Shown here piece by piece: positions 17,289-26,967 of a stretch of DNA of 64,000 nucleotides. The number at the start of each line of letters is the position of its first letter. The stretch's first letter is position 1. Source of the stretch: Chloroflexota bacterium (lineage in GTDB: Bacteria; Chloroflexota; Anaerolineae; Anaerolineales; Anaerolineaceae). The translations under genes and the position numbers were made by a program. Where the stretch lies: the NCBI GenBank assembly GCA_009773005.1, contig WOUT01000003.1, positions 1 to 64,000 of the forward strand, written 5' to 3'. A model generated the notes under the pieces. It did not search any database and had not been told where the DNA came from. It saw only the letters and a list, made by a program, of their open reading frames with translations.

Positions 17289-17486
17289 ATGAATGAACCT
17301 GCAAAAAGGCTATATCGATCTCGTACTGAACGTCGGATCTCGGGTGTTTGCGGCGGGATTGCCGATTATTTCAATATGGACCCGACTCTTGTGCGGCTGC
17401 TCTTCGTTTTGGGGTTGTTATTTGTCGGAGGCACCTTGTGGGTTTATTTGATCCTGATGATCTTCATCCCGGAAGAACCATTATAA
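17289..17486 (+). CDS. PspC domain protein, copy 2
   Basis: A 65-residue paralogue of the preceding gene with the same order: KRLYRSRTERRISGVCGGIADYF, NMDPTLVRLLFVLGL, and a transmembrane tail ending in IFIPEEPL. The close spacing and parallel sequence show a local duplication. The start follows GGGAGAAGATGAG. A bidirectional hairpin lies about 45 bp downstream. Likely functions with copy 1 as a membrane hetero- or homo-oligomer. Confidence 0.9.
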   Translation: MNEPAKRLYRSRTERRISGVCGGIADYFNMDPTLVRLLFVLGLLFVGGTLWVYLILMIFIPEEPL

Positions 17487-17526
17487 ATAACACGGGTTTG
17501 AACATTTTGATTTTCAATAACTAATC

Positions 17527-17570
17527 AAAAACCGCAGAGTGAAGTTCAGAACTACATCCTGCGGTTTTAT
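17527..17570. terminator. Bidirectional terminator between pspC and ABC genes
   Basis: AACCGCAG (17529-17536) pairs with CTGCGGTT (17559-17566), with T-rich flanks on both strands; it serves two convergent transcripts. Confidence 0.75.
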
Positions 17571-17573
17571 TGT

Positions 17574-18800
17574 TTATTCGTAGCGCAGCGCTTCAACGGG
17601 TTCCAGGTTGGCAGCCCGATTTGCTGGGTATATTCCAAAGAACAATCCCACCGCGGTGGAGAAAATGGTTGCCAGGAGCACTGCGTTCAAGCCAACTTTT
17701 GGGTCAAACGGTGTTCCACTGGCAGCAGCGATCTGACCCACAATGAACGAGATCAGCCAACCCAGACCGATGCCTATCAACCCTCCAATCAAACTAAGCA
17801 GAGATGACTCGGTGAGGAATTGGATCAAAATATCTCTCTTGCGCGCTCCAAGGGCTTTACGCAACCCGATCTCGCGGGTGCGTTCAGTGACTGACACCAG
17901 CATGATATTCATGATTCCAATACCCCCGACCAGCAAAGAGATACCTGCTATGCCGCCAAGAAATATGGTCAGCACGCCAGTGATGGTCTTGGCGGTGTCG
18001 ACAAAATCTTCCTGAGAAAAAACAGTGAAATCGTCCTCGCCGATCTTGGTACGGTGACGGGCACGCAGGATCTGAGAGACTTCTTCGCTGGCTTGCGACA
18101 TCAATTTTGGATCAAGAACACCAACCAGGATCATATCGACCCGGTCTCTGCTTCGGCGGATCAGCCTGGACTGAGCGGTTGATAATGGGATCATGACCAC
18201 GTTATCTTCTGAACCGAAAGTGCCGCCGCCTTTTGACTCCAACACACCGATTACACGAAAAGGCTGCCCTTCAATGCGGATCATCTCGCCGACCAATCCG
18301 TCCAGACGGCCGAACAATTTATCCGCCACGTCTGGGCCGATTAAAGCCACGGATGCACGCCCCAGGTCTTGATCTTCAGTGATGAAAGCGCCTTCAGTAA
18401 CCTTGTAATTTCTAACGGCTCCGTAACTTTCGGTGACTCCAGTAAGCGTAGTGCTCGTGGTTTGACCCCCGTAGGATACTTTCGCGTCGCCATTGACGAC
18501 CGGAGCCACCTTATCGATGGAGGGCGCTTGAAATTGGTCAAGCAGGGCTTTAGCGTCTTCCAGCGTCAGAGGTTCAATGTGGCTCACTTCTGTAGTATGG
18601 TTTCCTCTAAAAACAAAAAGCAGGTTGCTGCCGATCCCGCTGATAGAACCCGTGATGGTGTCCTGCGCTCCTGTGCCGACCGCAAGCATGGCGATTACCG
18701 CGCCAACCCCGATGACAATCCCTAAGATGGTGAGTGAGGAGCGGAGTTTGTTTGAACTTAAGCTTTCAAGTGCTTCAAGAATGGCTTGGCCGAGATTCAT
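17574..18800 (-). CDS. MacB-type ABC transporter permease
   Basis: A 408-residue protein with the MacB/FtsX layout: N-terminal helix ([21 protein letters not shown]), a periplasmic MacB-PCD domain of about 230 residues, and three C-terminal helices ([54 protein letters not shown]). The conserved [16 protein letters not shown] coupling segment is present. Its ATG overlaps the stop of the ATPase gene by 4 nt. With the ATPase and adaptor it forms a tripartite-like exporter; with no outer-membrane channel gene here, it may export into or across a single membrane. Confidence 0.9.
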   Translation of the reverse strand: MNLGQAILEALESLSSNKLRSSLTILGIVIGVGAVIAMLAVGTGAQDTITGSISGIGSNLLFVFRGNHTTEVSHIEPLTLEDAKALLDQFQAPSIDKVAPVVNGDAKVSYGGQTTSTTLTGVTESYGAVRNYKVTEGAFITEDQDLGRASVALIGPDVADKLFGRLDGLVGEMIRIEGQPFRVIGVLESKGGGTFGSEDNVVMIPLSTAQSRLIRRSRDRVDMILVGVLDPKLMSQASEEVSQILRARHRTKIGEDDFTVFSQEDFVDTAKTITGVLTIFLGGIAGISLLVGGIGIMNIMLVSVTERTREIGLRKALGARKRDILIQFLTESSLLSLIGGLIGIGLGWLISFIVGQIAAASGTPFDPKVGLNAVLLATIFSTAVGLFFGIYPANRAANLEPVEALRYE

Positions 18801-19480
18801 TTTATTACCTCCTCGATCAACCCATCCCGCAGGCGGATTATCCGTCGGGTGTGCTCAGCCACAACCGGGTCGTGAGTCACGATGATAAGTGTAGTTCCAA
18901 TGGTTTTATTGAGATTTAGCAGAAGTTCCATGATCTCTTTACCCGATTTTGAATCAAGATTACCAGTGGGTTCATCTGCCATGAGGATGGCCGGGTTATT
19001 GACCAGTGCGCGGGCAATTGCCACGCGCTGCTGCTGTCCGCCTGAGAGTTCAGTGGGCCGGTGATTAATGCGGTCAGAAAGCCCGACAGAATCAAGGGCT
19101 TCCGCGGCGCGTTCGAGCCTGTCTTTCACCTGACCGGCGTAGCGCATCGGCAACTCAACATTCGCGAGAGCGGTGGCGCGGGGCAACAGGTTGAAACTTT
19201 GAAAGACAAACCCAACTTTTCGGTTACGGATGCTGGCAAGTTGATCATCCTCCAGCGAAGAAACTTCCTCTCCATCCAATTGATAATTCCCGCTAGTTGG
19301 ACGATCAAGACAACCCAACAAATTCATCAATGTGGATTTGCCGGACCCCGAAGGCCCCATGATCGCAACAACCTCACCACGTTTGATAGAAAATGTTACT
19401 CCATCTAGCGCGTGAACCTCGATCTCGCCCATTTTGTAGATTTTTTTTAATTCTTTTGTTTGGATCACATTTTCAATCAT
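18797..19480 (-). CDS. MacB/LolD-type ABC transporter ATP-binding protein
   Basis: About 227 residues with all nucleotide-binding motifs: Walker [11 protein letters not shown]-loop [18 protein letters not shown], signature [15 protein letters not shown], Walker [13 protein letters not shown], switch His in IIVTHDP. I set the start at 19480 because AGGA precedes it and the ORF 5' extension to 19531 overlaps the upstream gene. It begins 7 bp after the adaptor stop and overlaps the permease, giving the order adaptor-ATPase-permease. Confidence 0.92.
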   Translation of the reverse strand: MIENVIQTKELKKIYKMGEIEVHALDGVTFSIKRGEVVAIMGPSGSGKSTLMNLLGCLDRPTSGNYQLDGEEVSSLEDDQLASIRNRKVGFVFQSFNLLPRATALANVELPMRYAGQVKDRLERAAEALDSVGLSDRINHRPTELSGGQQQRVAIARALVNNPAILMADEPTGNLDSKSGKEIMELLLNLNKTIGTTLIIVTHDPVVAEHTRRIIRLRDGLIEEVIK

Positions 19481-19487
19481 TTTTATC

Positions 19488-20909
19488 CTAGAACGGCGGT
19501 CTGCCGCCACCCATAAAGTTTGAGATATCAATTGATGGGTTGAGAATGAGAGTATCTCCGGGTTTTATATCCCCCGAGATGACTTCACTAAGCGTGTCTG
19601 AAGAGGAACCAATTGTGATTTCCACCATGGTGGGGATATCATTTTTCAATAGATATACAACACGTTTGCCGTCCACCAGACGGACAGCGCGATTGGGGAT
19701 GATCAACACATCCGTAACATTGCTCACAACGATGTTGACCGCGGCAGTCATACCAGGCAGCACCTGGTCATCCGGATTGAGGACCTCAATCGTGACCTTG
19801 AAGTTCACTGCTCCGGCAATCGAGGTGCCTATGCGGGCAACCTCGGAGACTCGGCCTTCATATTCTGTTGCGTTGATCGCGTCAAAAGTCAATGTGACTG
19901 CTTCTCCGACTTTTACACGATTGATATCTACCTCCGGAATTTGCACATCCACAAACATATGAGTAAGATCATCAATTCGATATGCCGGGCTGCCTGGATT
20001 TACCAAATCGCCAACCATTCCAGTTGAATCAGTGACAGTTCCTGCAAATGGTGCAGTGATTTTAGCCATTGCAATCGTTGCCTCGATGGCTGCCACCCGC
20101 GCTTTAGCGGCCGCTATATCATCGGCGTCTGGCCCATCTTTCAAACGGTCCCATTCTCGCTGTGCGTCTTCAAGCTGCGCTTTGGCAACTGCAATCTTGG
20201 CATCAGAGATCGAGACTTCCTGCGTGTTTGGGGTCTTGATATAGAAATCCAGATTTGCTTTGGCTTGACTCAAGCCCATCTTCGCGTTGGCTAGATTACT
20301 GAGCGCACCGGCTTTTAGCGGATCTGAATCGGGTGTCTCAGCGAAACGGTCGTAGTTGGTTTGAGCTTTTTCTACTTTATCTTCTGCCAGTGTGACCCCT
20401 GCTCGAGCGGCGTCAATCTGATTCTGGTTCGTCCCACGCGCTTCGTTGGAACTCAACTGATTCCAGCGAACCTTGTCATAATTCTGTTTGGCGTTTGCAA
20501 GATTCAACTGGGCTTGTGCCTTGTTGGCACCGGAATTAACCAGGTTTTCCAGATTGCGTTGAGCGTTGACTAGATCAGCCTGTGCCAAAATAATCGATTG
20601 CGACAATGAGGATTCAGCCAAAGAGGCAAGTGTCTGTCCTGCATTTACCGGGTCACTAATCTTGGTATTGATCTCTTCGATACGTCCACTTGTTTGCCAG
20701 GTGATGATCACCGATTGGTTCGCGCGAACAGTTCCTGTTGCGCCAACGATCGCTGTAAGGTCACCTTTTTCCAGCACCTGGGTTTGCAGCGTGGCATTAG
20801 CCGCTTTGCGAGTATTATTGGCATTGACCACGATTAATGTAATCGCAGTGAGTACAACGACCCCGACCATGATCCAGGTCATTTTCTTTGTTAACTTGAA
20901 TATTTTCAT
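19488..20909 (-). CDS. MacA/HlyD-family periplasmic adaptor protein
   Basis: A 473-residue membrane-anchored adaptor: N-terminal hydrophobic segment (residues about 10-30), a biotinyl-lipoyl-like half ([20 protein letters not shown]), a long alpha-helical hairpin (residues about 105-260, alanine-rich with internal repeats), the second lipoyl half ([20 protein letters not shown]) and beta-barrel/MP domains ([20 protein letters not shown]). It is the first gene of the exporter operon. The hairpin is longer than in E. coli MacA. The C-terminus ends in a Gly/Pro tail (MGGGRPPF). Confidence 0.9.
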   Translation of the reverse strand: MKIFKLTKKMTWIMVGVVVLTAITLIVVNANNTRKAANATLQTQVLEKGDLTAIVGATGTVRANQSVIITWQTSGRIEEINTKISDPVNAGQTLASLAESSLSQSIILAQADLVNAQRNLENLVNSGANKAQAQLNLANAKQNYDKVRWNQLSSNEARGTNQNQIDAARAGVTLAEDKVEKAQTNYDRFAETPDSDPLKAGALSNLANAKMGLSQAKANLDFYIKTPNTQEVSISDAKIAVAKAQLEDAQREWDRLKDGPDADDIAAAKARVAAIEATIAMAKITAPFAGTVTDSTGMVGDLVNPGSPAYRIDDLTHMFVDVQIPEVDINRVKVGEAVTLTFDAINATEYEGRVSEVARIGTSIAGAVNFKVTIEVLNPDDQVLPGMTAAVNIVVSNVTDVLIIPNRAVRLVDGKRVVYLLKNDIPTMVEITIGSSSDTLSEVISGDIKPGDTLILNPSIDISNFMGGGRPPF

Positions 20910-21065
20910 ATTTTCCTTCCTTGCAGTTTTTTCAAAATGAATATCGCACTTAGTTTAAGCGCGAGTTGTGGAGAAAGCGTGGAGGCGAGGTGGAGGATGT
21001 TGGAGGATTATGATGCAGGGATGAATTGGTTTTACCTATCGCAGTTTCGCATCACTACTTAAAAC

Positions 21066-21092
21066 CTTCTTCGATTATCCAGGCGGTATAAT
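21066..21092 (+). promoter_or_regulatory. Promoter abutting the putative gluzincin gene
   Basis: TATAAT at 21087-21092 ends 7 nt before the ATG at 21100; CTTCTT at 21066-21071 stands 15 bp upstream, the same arrangement as before the gene at 2642. No Shine-Dalgarno is present, suggesting a leaderless transcript. Confidence 0.5.
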
Positions 21093-21099
21093 CGCATTA

Positions 21100-22347
21100 A
21101 TGAAAATTATGAATATATTACGCCAGTTGGCTTTTTTTGTTTTTATTGCCCTGATCTTGACCCTGTCTGTTCCAACCCTTTCAACCCCGTTGGAAAAAGC
21201 CAGAAAATTTACGCGGTCGGTTGAGTTTGATTATGTCTCTTGGACGCTGGATGCCTTACGCGTGAAATTTGGGCAGATCGGCATCAATCCCCGGCAGGTT
21301 CTTACACCGTTGCAGCAACATGCGGTCGTGATCAGGTATATCGAATTGACGAAGCAACTTGAGGAAGTTCAAGCAAGGATCCAGCAAATTTATTCCGACC
21401 CGGAGGTCAATAATCCGGCAGAGAGCGCCCGAAATGAACTCGAGAAACAGGAGGACTTGCAGGGCGTTCTGACAAACCTCACACCTATTGCAGAATCACT
21501 CTTGCAGGCGCAGGTCAATGAAGTCATTGTAGAAATGGAAATCACGAGAATCGGAGACGTACTTCCGCCGGTGTTGTTCCACACCTCTCCCTTGCCAAAG
21601 GCATTAATCGTCTCTCCGCGTGACAAGATCCAGCAGGACGTGAATGTTTCCTTGCTGGCAGATCTTACGTTGGAACAAATCGCTCAACTGGAAACCGAAG
21701 TGGAAAAGGCAATGGGTTCATCCGCATTGGTTGTAGATGTGGGAGGGATAGGGGTCTACCCAACCATGGTGATGCGCTCTTCCAACCTGACATGGATCAC
21801 GGATGTGATCGCCCACGAATGGACGCACAATTACCTGACAATACACCCGCTGGGTCTAAGCTACGATAAAACCCCGGAACTGCGGACGATGAATGAGACT
21901 ACTGCTTCGATAGCAGGCAGCGAGATCAGCTACGAAATATTGCGCCAGTTTTATCCAGAACTTCTTGCTGTTCTACCTGCAGGTGAGAAAACGGATACGC
22001 TCTATGGGGCTGGAATGTCATTTGATTTTCGAGCTGAGATGCATAAGACACGGGTGCATGTTGACGAACTTCTCTCACAAGGCAAAACTATTGAAGCGGA
22101 GCATTATATGGAGGAGCGCCGAGCGGTTTTTGTCAGTCGTGGTTATTTGATTCGACGGCTCAACCAGGCATACTTTGCATTTTACGGGGCTTATGCTGAC
22201 CAGCCCGGTGGAGCCGCGGGTCAAGACCCGGTTGGTCCAGCCGTACGCGAATTGCGAGCCCAGAGCGGTTCATTGGCTGATTTCTTGCGGAAGATTTCAC
22301 AAATGAACACCTTTGCAGAACTCGAAGCTGCAATCGCAGAAAATTAA
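21100..22347 (+). CDS. Putative membrane-anchored zinc metallopeptidase (unassigned family)
   Basis: A 415-residue protein with an N-terminal signal/anchor (residues about 8-28). It has a gluzincin-like HEWTH at about residue 243 (VIAHEWTHNYLTIHPLG) and, about 28 residues later, MNETTASIAGSEI with a glutamate placed as a third zinc ligand. The region before it (residues 75-150) is helical and charged, coiled-coil-like. I do not recognise a named family. It is preceded by a leaderless-type promoter and is monocistronic. Likely extracytoplasmic; a catalytically dead homologue is possible but the motif is intact. Confidence 0.6.
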   Translation: MKIMNILRQLAFFVFIALILTLSVPTLSTPLEKARKFTRSVEFDYVSWTLDALRVKFGQIGINPRQVLTPLQQHAVVIRYIELTKQLEEVQARIQQIYSDPEVNNPAESARNELEKQEDLQGVLTNLTPIAESLLQAQVNEVIVEMEITRIGDVLPPVLFHTSPLPKALIVSPRDKIQQDVNVSLLADLTLEQIAQLETEVEKAMGSSALVVDVGGIGVYPTMVMRSSNLTWITDVIAHEWTHNYLTIHPLGLSYDKTPELRTMNETTASIAGSEISYEILRQFYPELLAVLPAGEKTDTLYGAGMSFDFRAEMHKTRVHVDELLSQGKTIEAEHYMEERRAVFVSRGYLIRRLNQAYFAFYGAYADQPGGAAGQDPVGPAVRELRAQSGSLADFLRKISQMNTFAELEAAIAEN

Positions 22348-22421
22348 TCTGGCCAGAGCAACCTTGATTTCCCTTTTTTACTTCCGATAGTTTTATTAAA
22401 GAACAAGAATACTGTAAGTAA

Positions 22422-22799
22422 TTAATCAGGTTCACTGTCAGAGGATAATTCTGGCAAGTCATGTTCGATTTGGTCCGGGGTTTGGCCCTTTTCCAGCCGG
22501 TCGACGACCTCGTCAAACTCACCTGGCAAGTCGGTTGCATCCATCCGGGATTGCATCTCTTTCATCATTCTTCCAAGCGCTCTTGGGTCTTCATCCAGTG
22601 CATCAAGGTTGGCAGGATCTGCCAATTTGGCCAATCTGGACTGGTCTCCAAGAGAAAATCGCACGTTTCTAATTATTCGTGATATTTTGGTTGAAGAACA
22701 GGCAGGGCAGGCGCTCTTATAAAGGTCATATTCCGTAAAAGTAAGGAATTTTTCAAACCTTTTTTGGCAATTCCCGCAGCGAAATTCGTAAACAGGCAT
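22422..22799 (-). CDS. FmdB family zinc-ribbon protein
   Basis: About 125 residues. The N-terminus MPVYEFRCGNCQKRFEKF followed by ACPACSST gives the two CxxC pairs of the FmdB/CxxC-CxxC-SSSS zinc ribbon. The remaining acidic tail is probably disordered. I choose ATG at 22799 because GAGGGATTA precedes it; the frame opens earlier to 22844 without a ribosome-binding site. FmdB-type proteins are regulators of formamidase or of unknown role. Divergent from gmk; the shared intergenic region holds TATAAT at 22833-22838. Confidence 0.8.
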   Translation of the reverse strand: MPVYEFRCGNCQKRFEKFLTFTEYDLYKSACPACSSTKISRIIRNVRFSLGDQSRLAKLADPANLDALDEDPRALGRMMKEMQSRMDATDLPGEFDEVVDRLEKGQTPDQIEHDLPELSSDSEPD

Positions 22800-22889
22800 T
22801 AATCCCTCAACAAAAAAACCAATATTATCCATTATAATCCTCACTTGTAAGAACTTCGTTAATTCTGCTGCGTTTGAATAAGGAACTGC

Positions 22890-23513
22890 ATGGAATCAGA
22901 AGCGCTGACATTTGATCTATACCATCCTAAACCATTGCTAATCGTTATTTCTGGTACTTCCGGTATCGGCAAGGACGCGGTACTTAAAGGGTTAAAAAAA
23001 CGAGACCTGCCTTTGCATTTTGTAATAACTGCCACCAGTCGTGCTCCTCGGGCTGATGAAGTGGATGGCAAGGACTATTTCTTTTTCATGAGGGAAGATT
23101 TTGAGAAGCGCATTGAGCGCGGCGAATTCATTGAATACGCACTGGTATACGATGATTACAAAGGGGCTCCTCGCTGGCAAATCGATGACGCTTTGAAGAG
23201 CGGTCGCGATGTGATCCTGCGGGTGGATGTACAGGGCGCCGCAACATATCGGCGGCTCTATCCCGAAGCCGTTCTTATTTTCTTGATCCCCAATACCGCT
23301 GAAGAGTGGTATGGCAGATTAAAAGCACGTAATACTGAAACTCCTGAAAACCTCAAGGTTCGCATAGAAATGGCCAAAGAAGAAGTAAAACAGATTGGAA
23401 TCTTTGATTATGTTGTCATCAATGCAGACCACTTGCTTGAGAAAGCAGTTGACGATATTATCGCTATTATTAATGTTGAACATCATAAGGTTCACCACAG
23501 AAAGTTGATCTAA
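22890..23513 (+). CDS. gmk: Guanylate kinase
   Basis: A 207-residue GMP kinase that makes GDP from GMP and ATP. The P-loop reads GTSGIGKDA, with Asp in place of the usual Ser/Thr after Lys and Thr in place of Pro after the first Gly. The GMP-binding segment TSRAPRADEVDGKDYFF, the FEKRIERGEFIEYA block and VDVQGAATYRR are all family-typical. Start ATG follows AAGGAACTGC. The next gene, a rhomboid protease, starts directly after its stop codon, so they are cotranscribed. Confidence 0.85.
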   Translation: MESEALTFDLYHPKPLLIVISGTSGIGKDAVLKGLKKRDLPLHFVITATSRAPRADEVDGKDYFFFMREDFEKRIERGEFIEYALVYDDYKGAPRWQIDDALKSGRDVILRVDVQGAATYRRLYPEAVLIFLIPNTAEEWYGRLKARNTETPENLKVRIEMAKEEVKQIGIFDYVVINADHLLEKAVDDIIAIINVEHHKVHHRKLI

Positions 23514-24293
23514 ATGACTTTGCAATCACCAGATTCTAACGCTCCTGCCCAACCTGGCGAGGCGCGGGTACCTGTTACGCTGAAGGCCGTGATCAAAAAA
23601 CCGACTGTAACTTATGTAATCCTGGCTGTTACAATCTCGATATACGGGTTGCAGTACCTCTCTCAAGCCCTGACAGGCGGGGCGTATGATTTGCCGTTCT
23701 TTTTGGGGGGAAAGATCAATGAGTTCATCTTAAAAGGTGAAATCTGGCGTCTGATCACCCCGGTCTTGCTGCACGGCAGCTTGATGCATATTGCATTCAA
23801 TATGTACGCTTTATTTTCTATCGGTCCCTCGCTGGAGCGGCATTATGGGCATTCTCGTTTTTTGATGCTCTATTTAATCGGTGGTTTTGCAGGTAACGCG
23901 CTTTCTTTCGTTCTATCTCCGAATCCATCACTTGGAGCCTCAACTGCGGTTTTTGGTCTGGTAGCTGCCGAGGCGGTTTTCATCTTCAAGAACAGGAATC
24001 TTTTTGGAAACCGGGCACGATCCATGTTGATGAACCTTGGTCTGATCATTATTGTAAATCTTGCATTGGGGTTAAGTGCGGGTTCAGGTATTGACAACTG
24101 GGGGCATCTTGGAGGATTAGCGGGCGGATTGATCTTTGCCTGGGAGGCCGGCCCATTATACAAGATCCAAACTGGCGGCGCAACAGGTTACGAATTGCTG
24201 GATTCGAAGTCGCGCGAACAAGTTTGGTGGGGTGTTATGCTTTCAGCTGGACTTTTTACAGCCGTAGTAATTGGCAGGCTGCTGGTTAAATAA
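23514..24293 (+). CDS. Rhomboid family intramembrane serine protease
   Basis: A 259-residue polytopic membrane protease. Catalytic Ser in LGASTAVFGLVAAEA, the oxyanion/loop HGSLMHIAFNMYALFSIGP motif, and catalytic His in WGHLGGLAGGLIF are all present, so it should be active. Six to seven hydrophobic segments, with an N-terminal cytoplasmic extension of about 30 residues. ATG at 23514 follows the gmk stop without a gap, implying translational coupling. Substrates unknown. Confidence 0.9.
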   Translation: MTLQSPDSNAPAQPGEARVPVTLKAVIKKPTVTYVILAVTISIYGLQYLSQALTGGAYDLPFFLGGKINEFILKGEIWRLITPVLLHGSLMHIAFNMYALFSIGPSLERHYGHSRFLMLYLIGGFAGNALSFVLSPNPSLGASTAVFGLVAAEAVFIFKNRNLFGNRARSMLMNLGLIIIVNLALGLSAGSGIDNWGHLGGLAGGLIFAWEAGPLYKIQTGGATGYELLDSKSREQVWWGVMLSAGLFTAVVIGRLLVK

Positions 24294-24294
24294 T

Positions 24295-24326
24295 AAAACA
24301 GGTGGAAATTAATCTCCACCTGTTTT
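24295..24326. terminator. Bidirectional terminator between rhomboid and lipoprotein genes
   Basis: AAAACAGGTGGA (24295-24306) pairs with TCCACCTGTTTT (24314-24325), flanked by A/T runs on both sides; it serves two convergent genes. Confidence 0.8.
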
Positions 24327-24342
24327 TGAAGTTTGATATAAC

Positions 24343-25122
24343 TCAGGGTTCGCTGATCTCCATCCAATTGATATAAACTTTCACCGGATAGTTTTCATAA
24401 GAAGAAACACCAATGCCCACTTGACCTTCCTTCAGGTCTTTGTGTTCAACCGTTCTGGTTTTCACTCCGTTGATGTAGAGGGTCAGTTCGTTTCCCTGAC
24501 AGATGGCTGTGTATATGTTTGTGTCTCTTCCCATTTTGATTGCCGTGGATCCTCCATCATAGAGGGTTAAATAACCCTTGGCGATAACGTTATCGTAATA
24601 GGCGATAAACCATTCGCCATCATTTTCAATATTGAACTCGTACCAGCCAAGGTCTTCGCTATAGCGGCAAACCATGGTCACTGAGTTGTTATTACTGCCC
24701 ATATTCTCTGCTTCAATGTCGATGCGTACATCCGTGTAGGTGAAAGGATCGTATGTAACATATGGCCAAATATAATCGCCGTTGAGGTCAAATTTTAACT
24801 TTCCATTTTCATAGCGAAGATCCATCTTTTTTTCATCGCCACGCTGCAACCAATATGAGTAGTTATCCATATCGGTGTCGAATTCTTCAACAAAAAAGGC
24901 GGGTGGTTCAGTTACAGACGGCTCGGCGGGGGCTTCGGTGGGGACAACTATTGGGGCTTCGGTTGGGGCGTTAACGAAAGTTTCTGGTGTTGCCGTCACC
25001 ACTATTACCTTAGGTTCTTCTGTTTTGGTTGTGTCGCCACCCAGCGAAAAACCGCAGGCGGATCCGACAATGAGAATAAAAGCAGAGATCAATATGAGCG
25101 GGTAAAACACATTTTTCTTCAT
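24343..25122 (-). CDS. Lipoprotein with a concanavalin-like (DUF1080/LamG-type) domain
   Basis: About 259 residues: lipoprotein signal with lipobox VGSAC, a Thr/Pro-rich linker (VIVVTATPETFVNAPTEAP), and a beta-sandwich of about 180 residues. Its RIDIEAENMGSN, SVTMVCRYSEDLGWYEF, TAICQGNELTLYINGV and GQVGIGVSSYENYPVKV blocks resemble the family-16/LamG-like domain found in many bacterial lipoproteins. A carbohydrate-binding role is plausible but not shown. Start at 25122 because AAAGGACAATC precedes it; TTG at 25137 is less likely. Confidence 0.75.
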   Translation of the reverse strand: MKKNVFYPLILISAFILIVGSACGFSLGGDTTKTEEPKVIVVTATPETFVNAPTEAPIVVPTEAPAEPSVTEPPAFFVEEFDTDMDNYSYWLQRGDEKKMDLRYENGKLKFDLNGDYIWPYVTYDPFTYTDVRIDIEAENMGSNNNSVTMVCRYSEDLGWYEFNIENDGEWFIAYYDNVIAKGYLTLYDGGSTAIKMGRDTNIYTAICQGNELTLYINGVKTRTVEHKDLKEGQVGIGVSSYENYPVKVYINWMEISEP

Positions 25123-25235
25123 GATTGTCCTTTCCAAAGCTGGCTAATAAATACCAAACTGATAAAAATTATACGTATATCATAGAGAATAATTCGTATT
25201 AATGCAAGCAGGAAAGTAAGCGTGATTGAGAAAAA

Positions 25236-26426
25236 CTATACCCCGCCAGGACCGTAAAAAGCTGGATCTGTAGGGGTTTTTCCGGATGGGTCCCAAACGT
25301 AGACATAATCGCCATCTTGCGCCCAATCAAAAAGCCAGTGCGCATCTGCCACCGAAAGGTTGACGCATCCATGCGACCGTTGGTAGCCAAATAATGTATT
25401 CCAGTAAGCGCCGTGCAAGGCGCGCGCCTGGTCATAATACTGGATAAAGGGAACGTCTTCAAGGTAGTAATAATCAGATCGATCGGCCTCAAAAGCGCCT
25501 CGCATGTATTCATTGACCAATCTTTTGTAAATGGTAAAAACACCAGGCTGCGTGAAGAAGGGGTCCACACCGGTTGAAATGAGGGTCGCAAAAACGATGC
25601 GATCTTTTTCGTGGACGATGAGGACCTGCTCATAGAGATTGACCTCGATCCACCTGTCTGATTCAACGCCAGCAGGTTTTTCATAGTTAGGTATCACCCG
25701 GCTGACAAAGCGGTGATCTATCCATTCGTCAGGACCAACCATCACCCATTCAATTTTATTTTCGATTTTTGAATCGTAAATTCGCACAAGGTTGTAACGG
25801 GAGTAAAGGTTGTCAGTTTCTACTGAAGAGTAACTGGGTCCTTTTCTTGAAGTGGTCTCTGACAGGATCCATCCAAACGGGATCTTTGGGTTTTCTTTAA
25901 ACAAAAAGCCTTGAAAGTATTGAATGCCTATCTTTGTGATAACATCAGCGCTGATCCATTCCGAAGTGGAGGTTTGGTAGAAAACCCCTTTTTCAGTTGA
26001 AATTTTCTGGAGAAGGGAGACATATTTGGTTTTACCCAGTCCCAATTTATTGGTGGGGTGATTGGCGAGCGCGTCTTCGATGGTGGCATAGAGGGGAACC
26101 TCTTCGTTGGATACCCTGGCATACGCAAACGGGATATTGTTAAGTTCAAAAGGCGGTTTGGTGATGTACAATGGTTGTGCTGGATAGGTAATGCCGATCT
26201 GACCGAGTTCATCCAAACGTTTTGCAGGTCCAGCCAGTACGCAATCTACACCGGAAAAGGGGTCCAGGCCACCGGGAAGGCATAAAGCATCAGTAGCGTT
26301 CAAGTAATCGATAGGGTTATTGGCAGAAACTGGCACTGGCATAATACTAAAAGCCGTAACCAGAATTGCGAGCAGAAAGACGCCAATAATAAGCTTATTT
26401 TTTTTCAATTCTATATCCTTGTACAT
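25236..26426 (-). CDS. L,D-transpeptidase (YkuD domain)
   Basis: A 396-residue exported peptidoglycan cross-linking enzyme. N-terminal signal (residues about 12-32), two SH3-like or linker regions (residues 60-240), then the YkuD domain (WIEVNLYEQVLIVHEKDR) with catalytic motif HGAYWN and RSHGCVNLS near residue 350. All catalytic residues (His, Ser, His, Gly, Cys) are visible. It forms 3-3 type cross-links or modifies peptidoglycan. A shorter overlapping minus-strand frame is not a gene. Monocistronic. Confidence 0.9.
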   Translation of the reverse strand: MYKDIELKKNKLIIGVFLLAILVTAFSIMPVPVSANNPIDYLNATDALCLPGGLDPFSGVDCVLAGPAKRLDELGQIGITYPAQPLYITKPPFELNNIPFAYARVSNEEVPLYATIEDALANHPTNKLGLGKTKYVSLLQKISTEKGVFYQTSTSEWISADVITKIGIQYFQGFLFKENPKIPFGWILSETTSRKGPSYSSVETDNLYSRYNLVRIYDSKIENKIEWVMVGPDEWIDHRFVSRVIPNYEKPAGVESDRWIEVNLYEQVLIVHEKDRIVFATLISTGVDPFFTQPGVFTIYKRLVNEYMRGAFEADRSDYYYLEDVPFIQYYDQARALHGAYWNTLFGYQRSHGCVNLSVADAHWLFDWAQDGDYVYVWDPSGKTPTDPAFYGPGGV

Positions 26427-26483
26427 CAGACAAATTTAACCTTAGTTTATCTTATTATCTAACAAATTAACAACCCAAACTAT

Positions 26484-26960
26484 TTAAAGTTGCTTACTTA
26501 AGAAAATTTCATCTCGAATCGGGATACCATTTTCACCAATGTGCGGGATGGAAGATTTGATTGCGCGTGCCAATTCAACAGCGTTTGGGTGAACCTCGGT
26601 GATTACATAGCCTTGGTTATGGTAAAACTTTAGTGCGTTTAAATTATCATTGGTTGTTGCAATCCAACAAGACTGACATCCATTGAGACGTGCTTCGTTT
26701 TCCACTTTATTCAACAAAGCATGACTAATTCCTTTAGAAGGGTAAATGCTGTTTAGTGTGATGACTTCACATTTACTATTTATGATTTTGTAGGTAATCA
26801 AGCCTACCACTGACTCATCGTCTACGGCTTTATATCCGGGGAGTTCGCCAGGAAGGTAAACCTCGCCGTGAACAACAACGAACGGATCTCCCCATTCGTG
26901 CTTGATCATTTTCTGTACCCACTCATGATCTGTGGTTTCAAGAGGGGAGATTGTTAGCAT
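26484..26960 (-). CDS. GNAT family N-acetyltransferase
   Basis: A 158-residue single GNAT domain: beta strands around ESVVGLITYKIINS and CEVITLNSIYP, the acetyl-CoA loop SKGISHALLNKVENEA (a weakened Q/RxxGxG/A), and the C-terminal LNALKFYHNQGYVITE. It starts 7 bp after the stop of the cysteine-rich protein gene, so the two share a transcript. Substrate unknown. Codon use is similar to the host, no sign of transfer. Confidence 0.85.
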   Translation of the reverse strand: MLTISPLETTDHEWVQKMIKHEWGDPFVVVHGEVYLPGELPGYKAVDDESVVGLITYKIINSKCEVITLNSIYPSKGISHALLNKVENEARLNGCQSCWIATTNDNLNALKFYHNQGYVITEVHPNAVELARAIKSSIPHIGENGIPIRDEIFLSKQL

Positions 26961-26967
26961 CTTTGGA

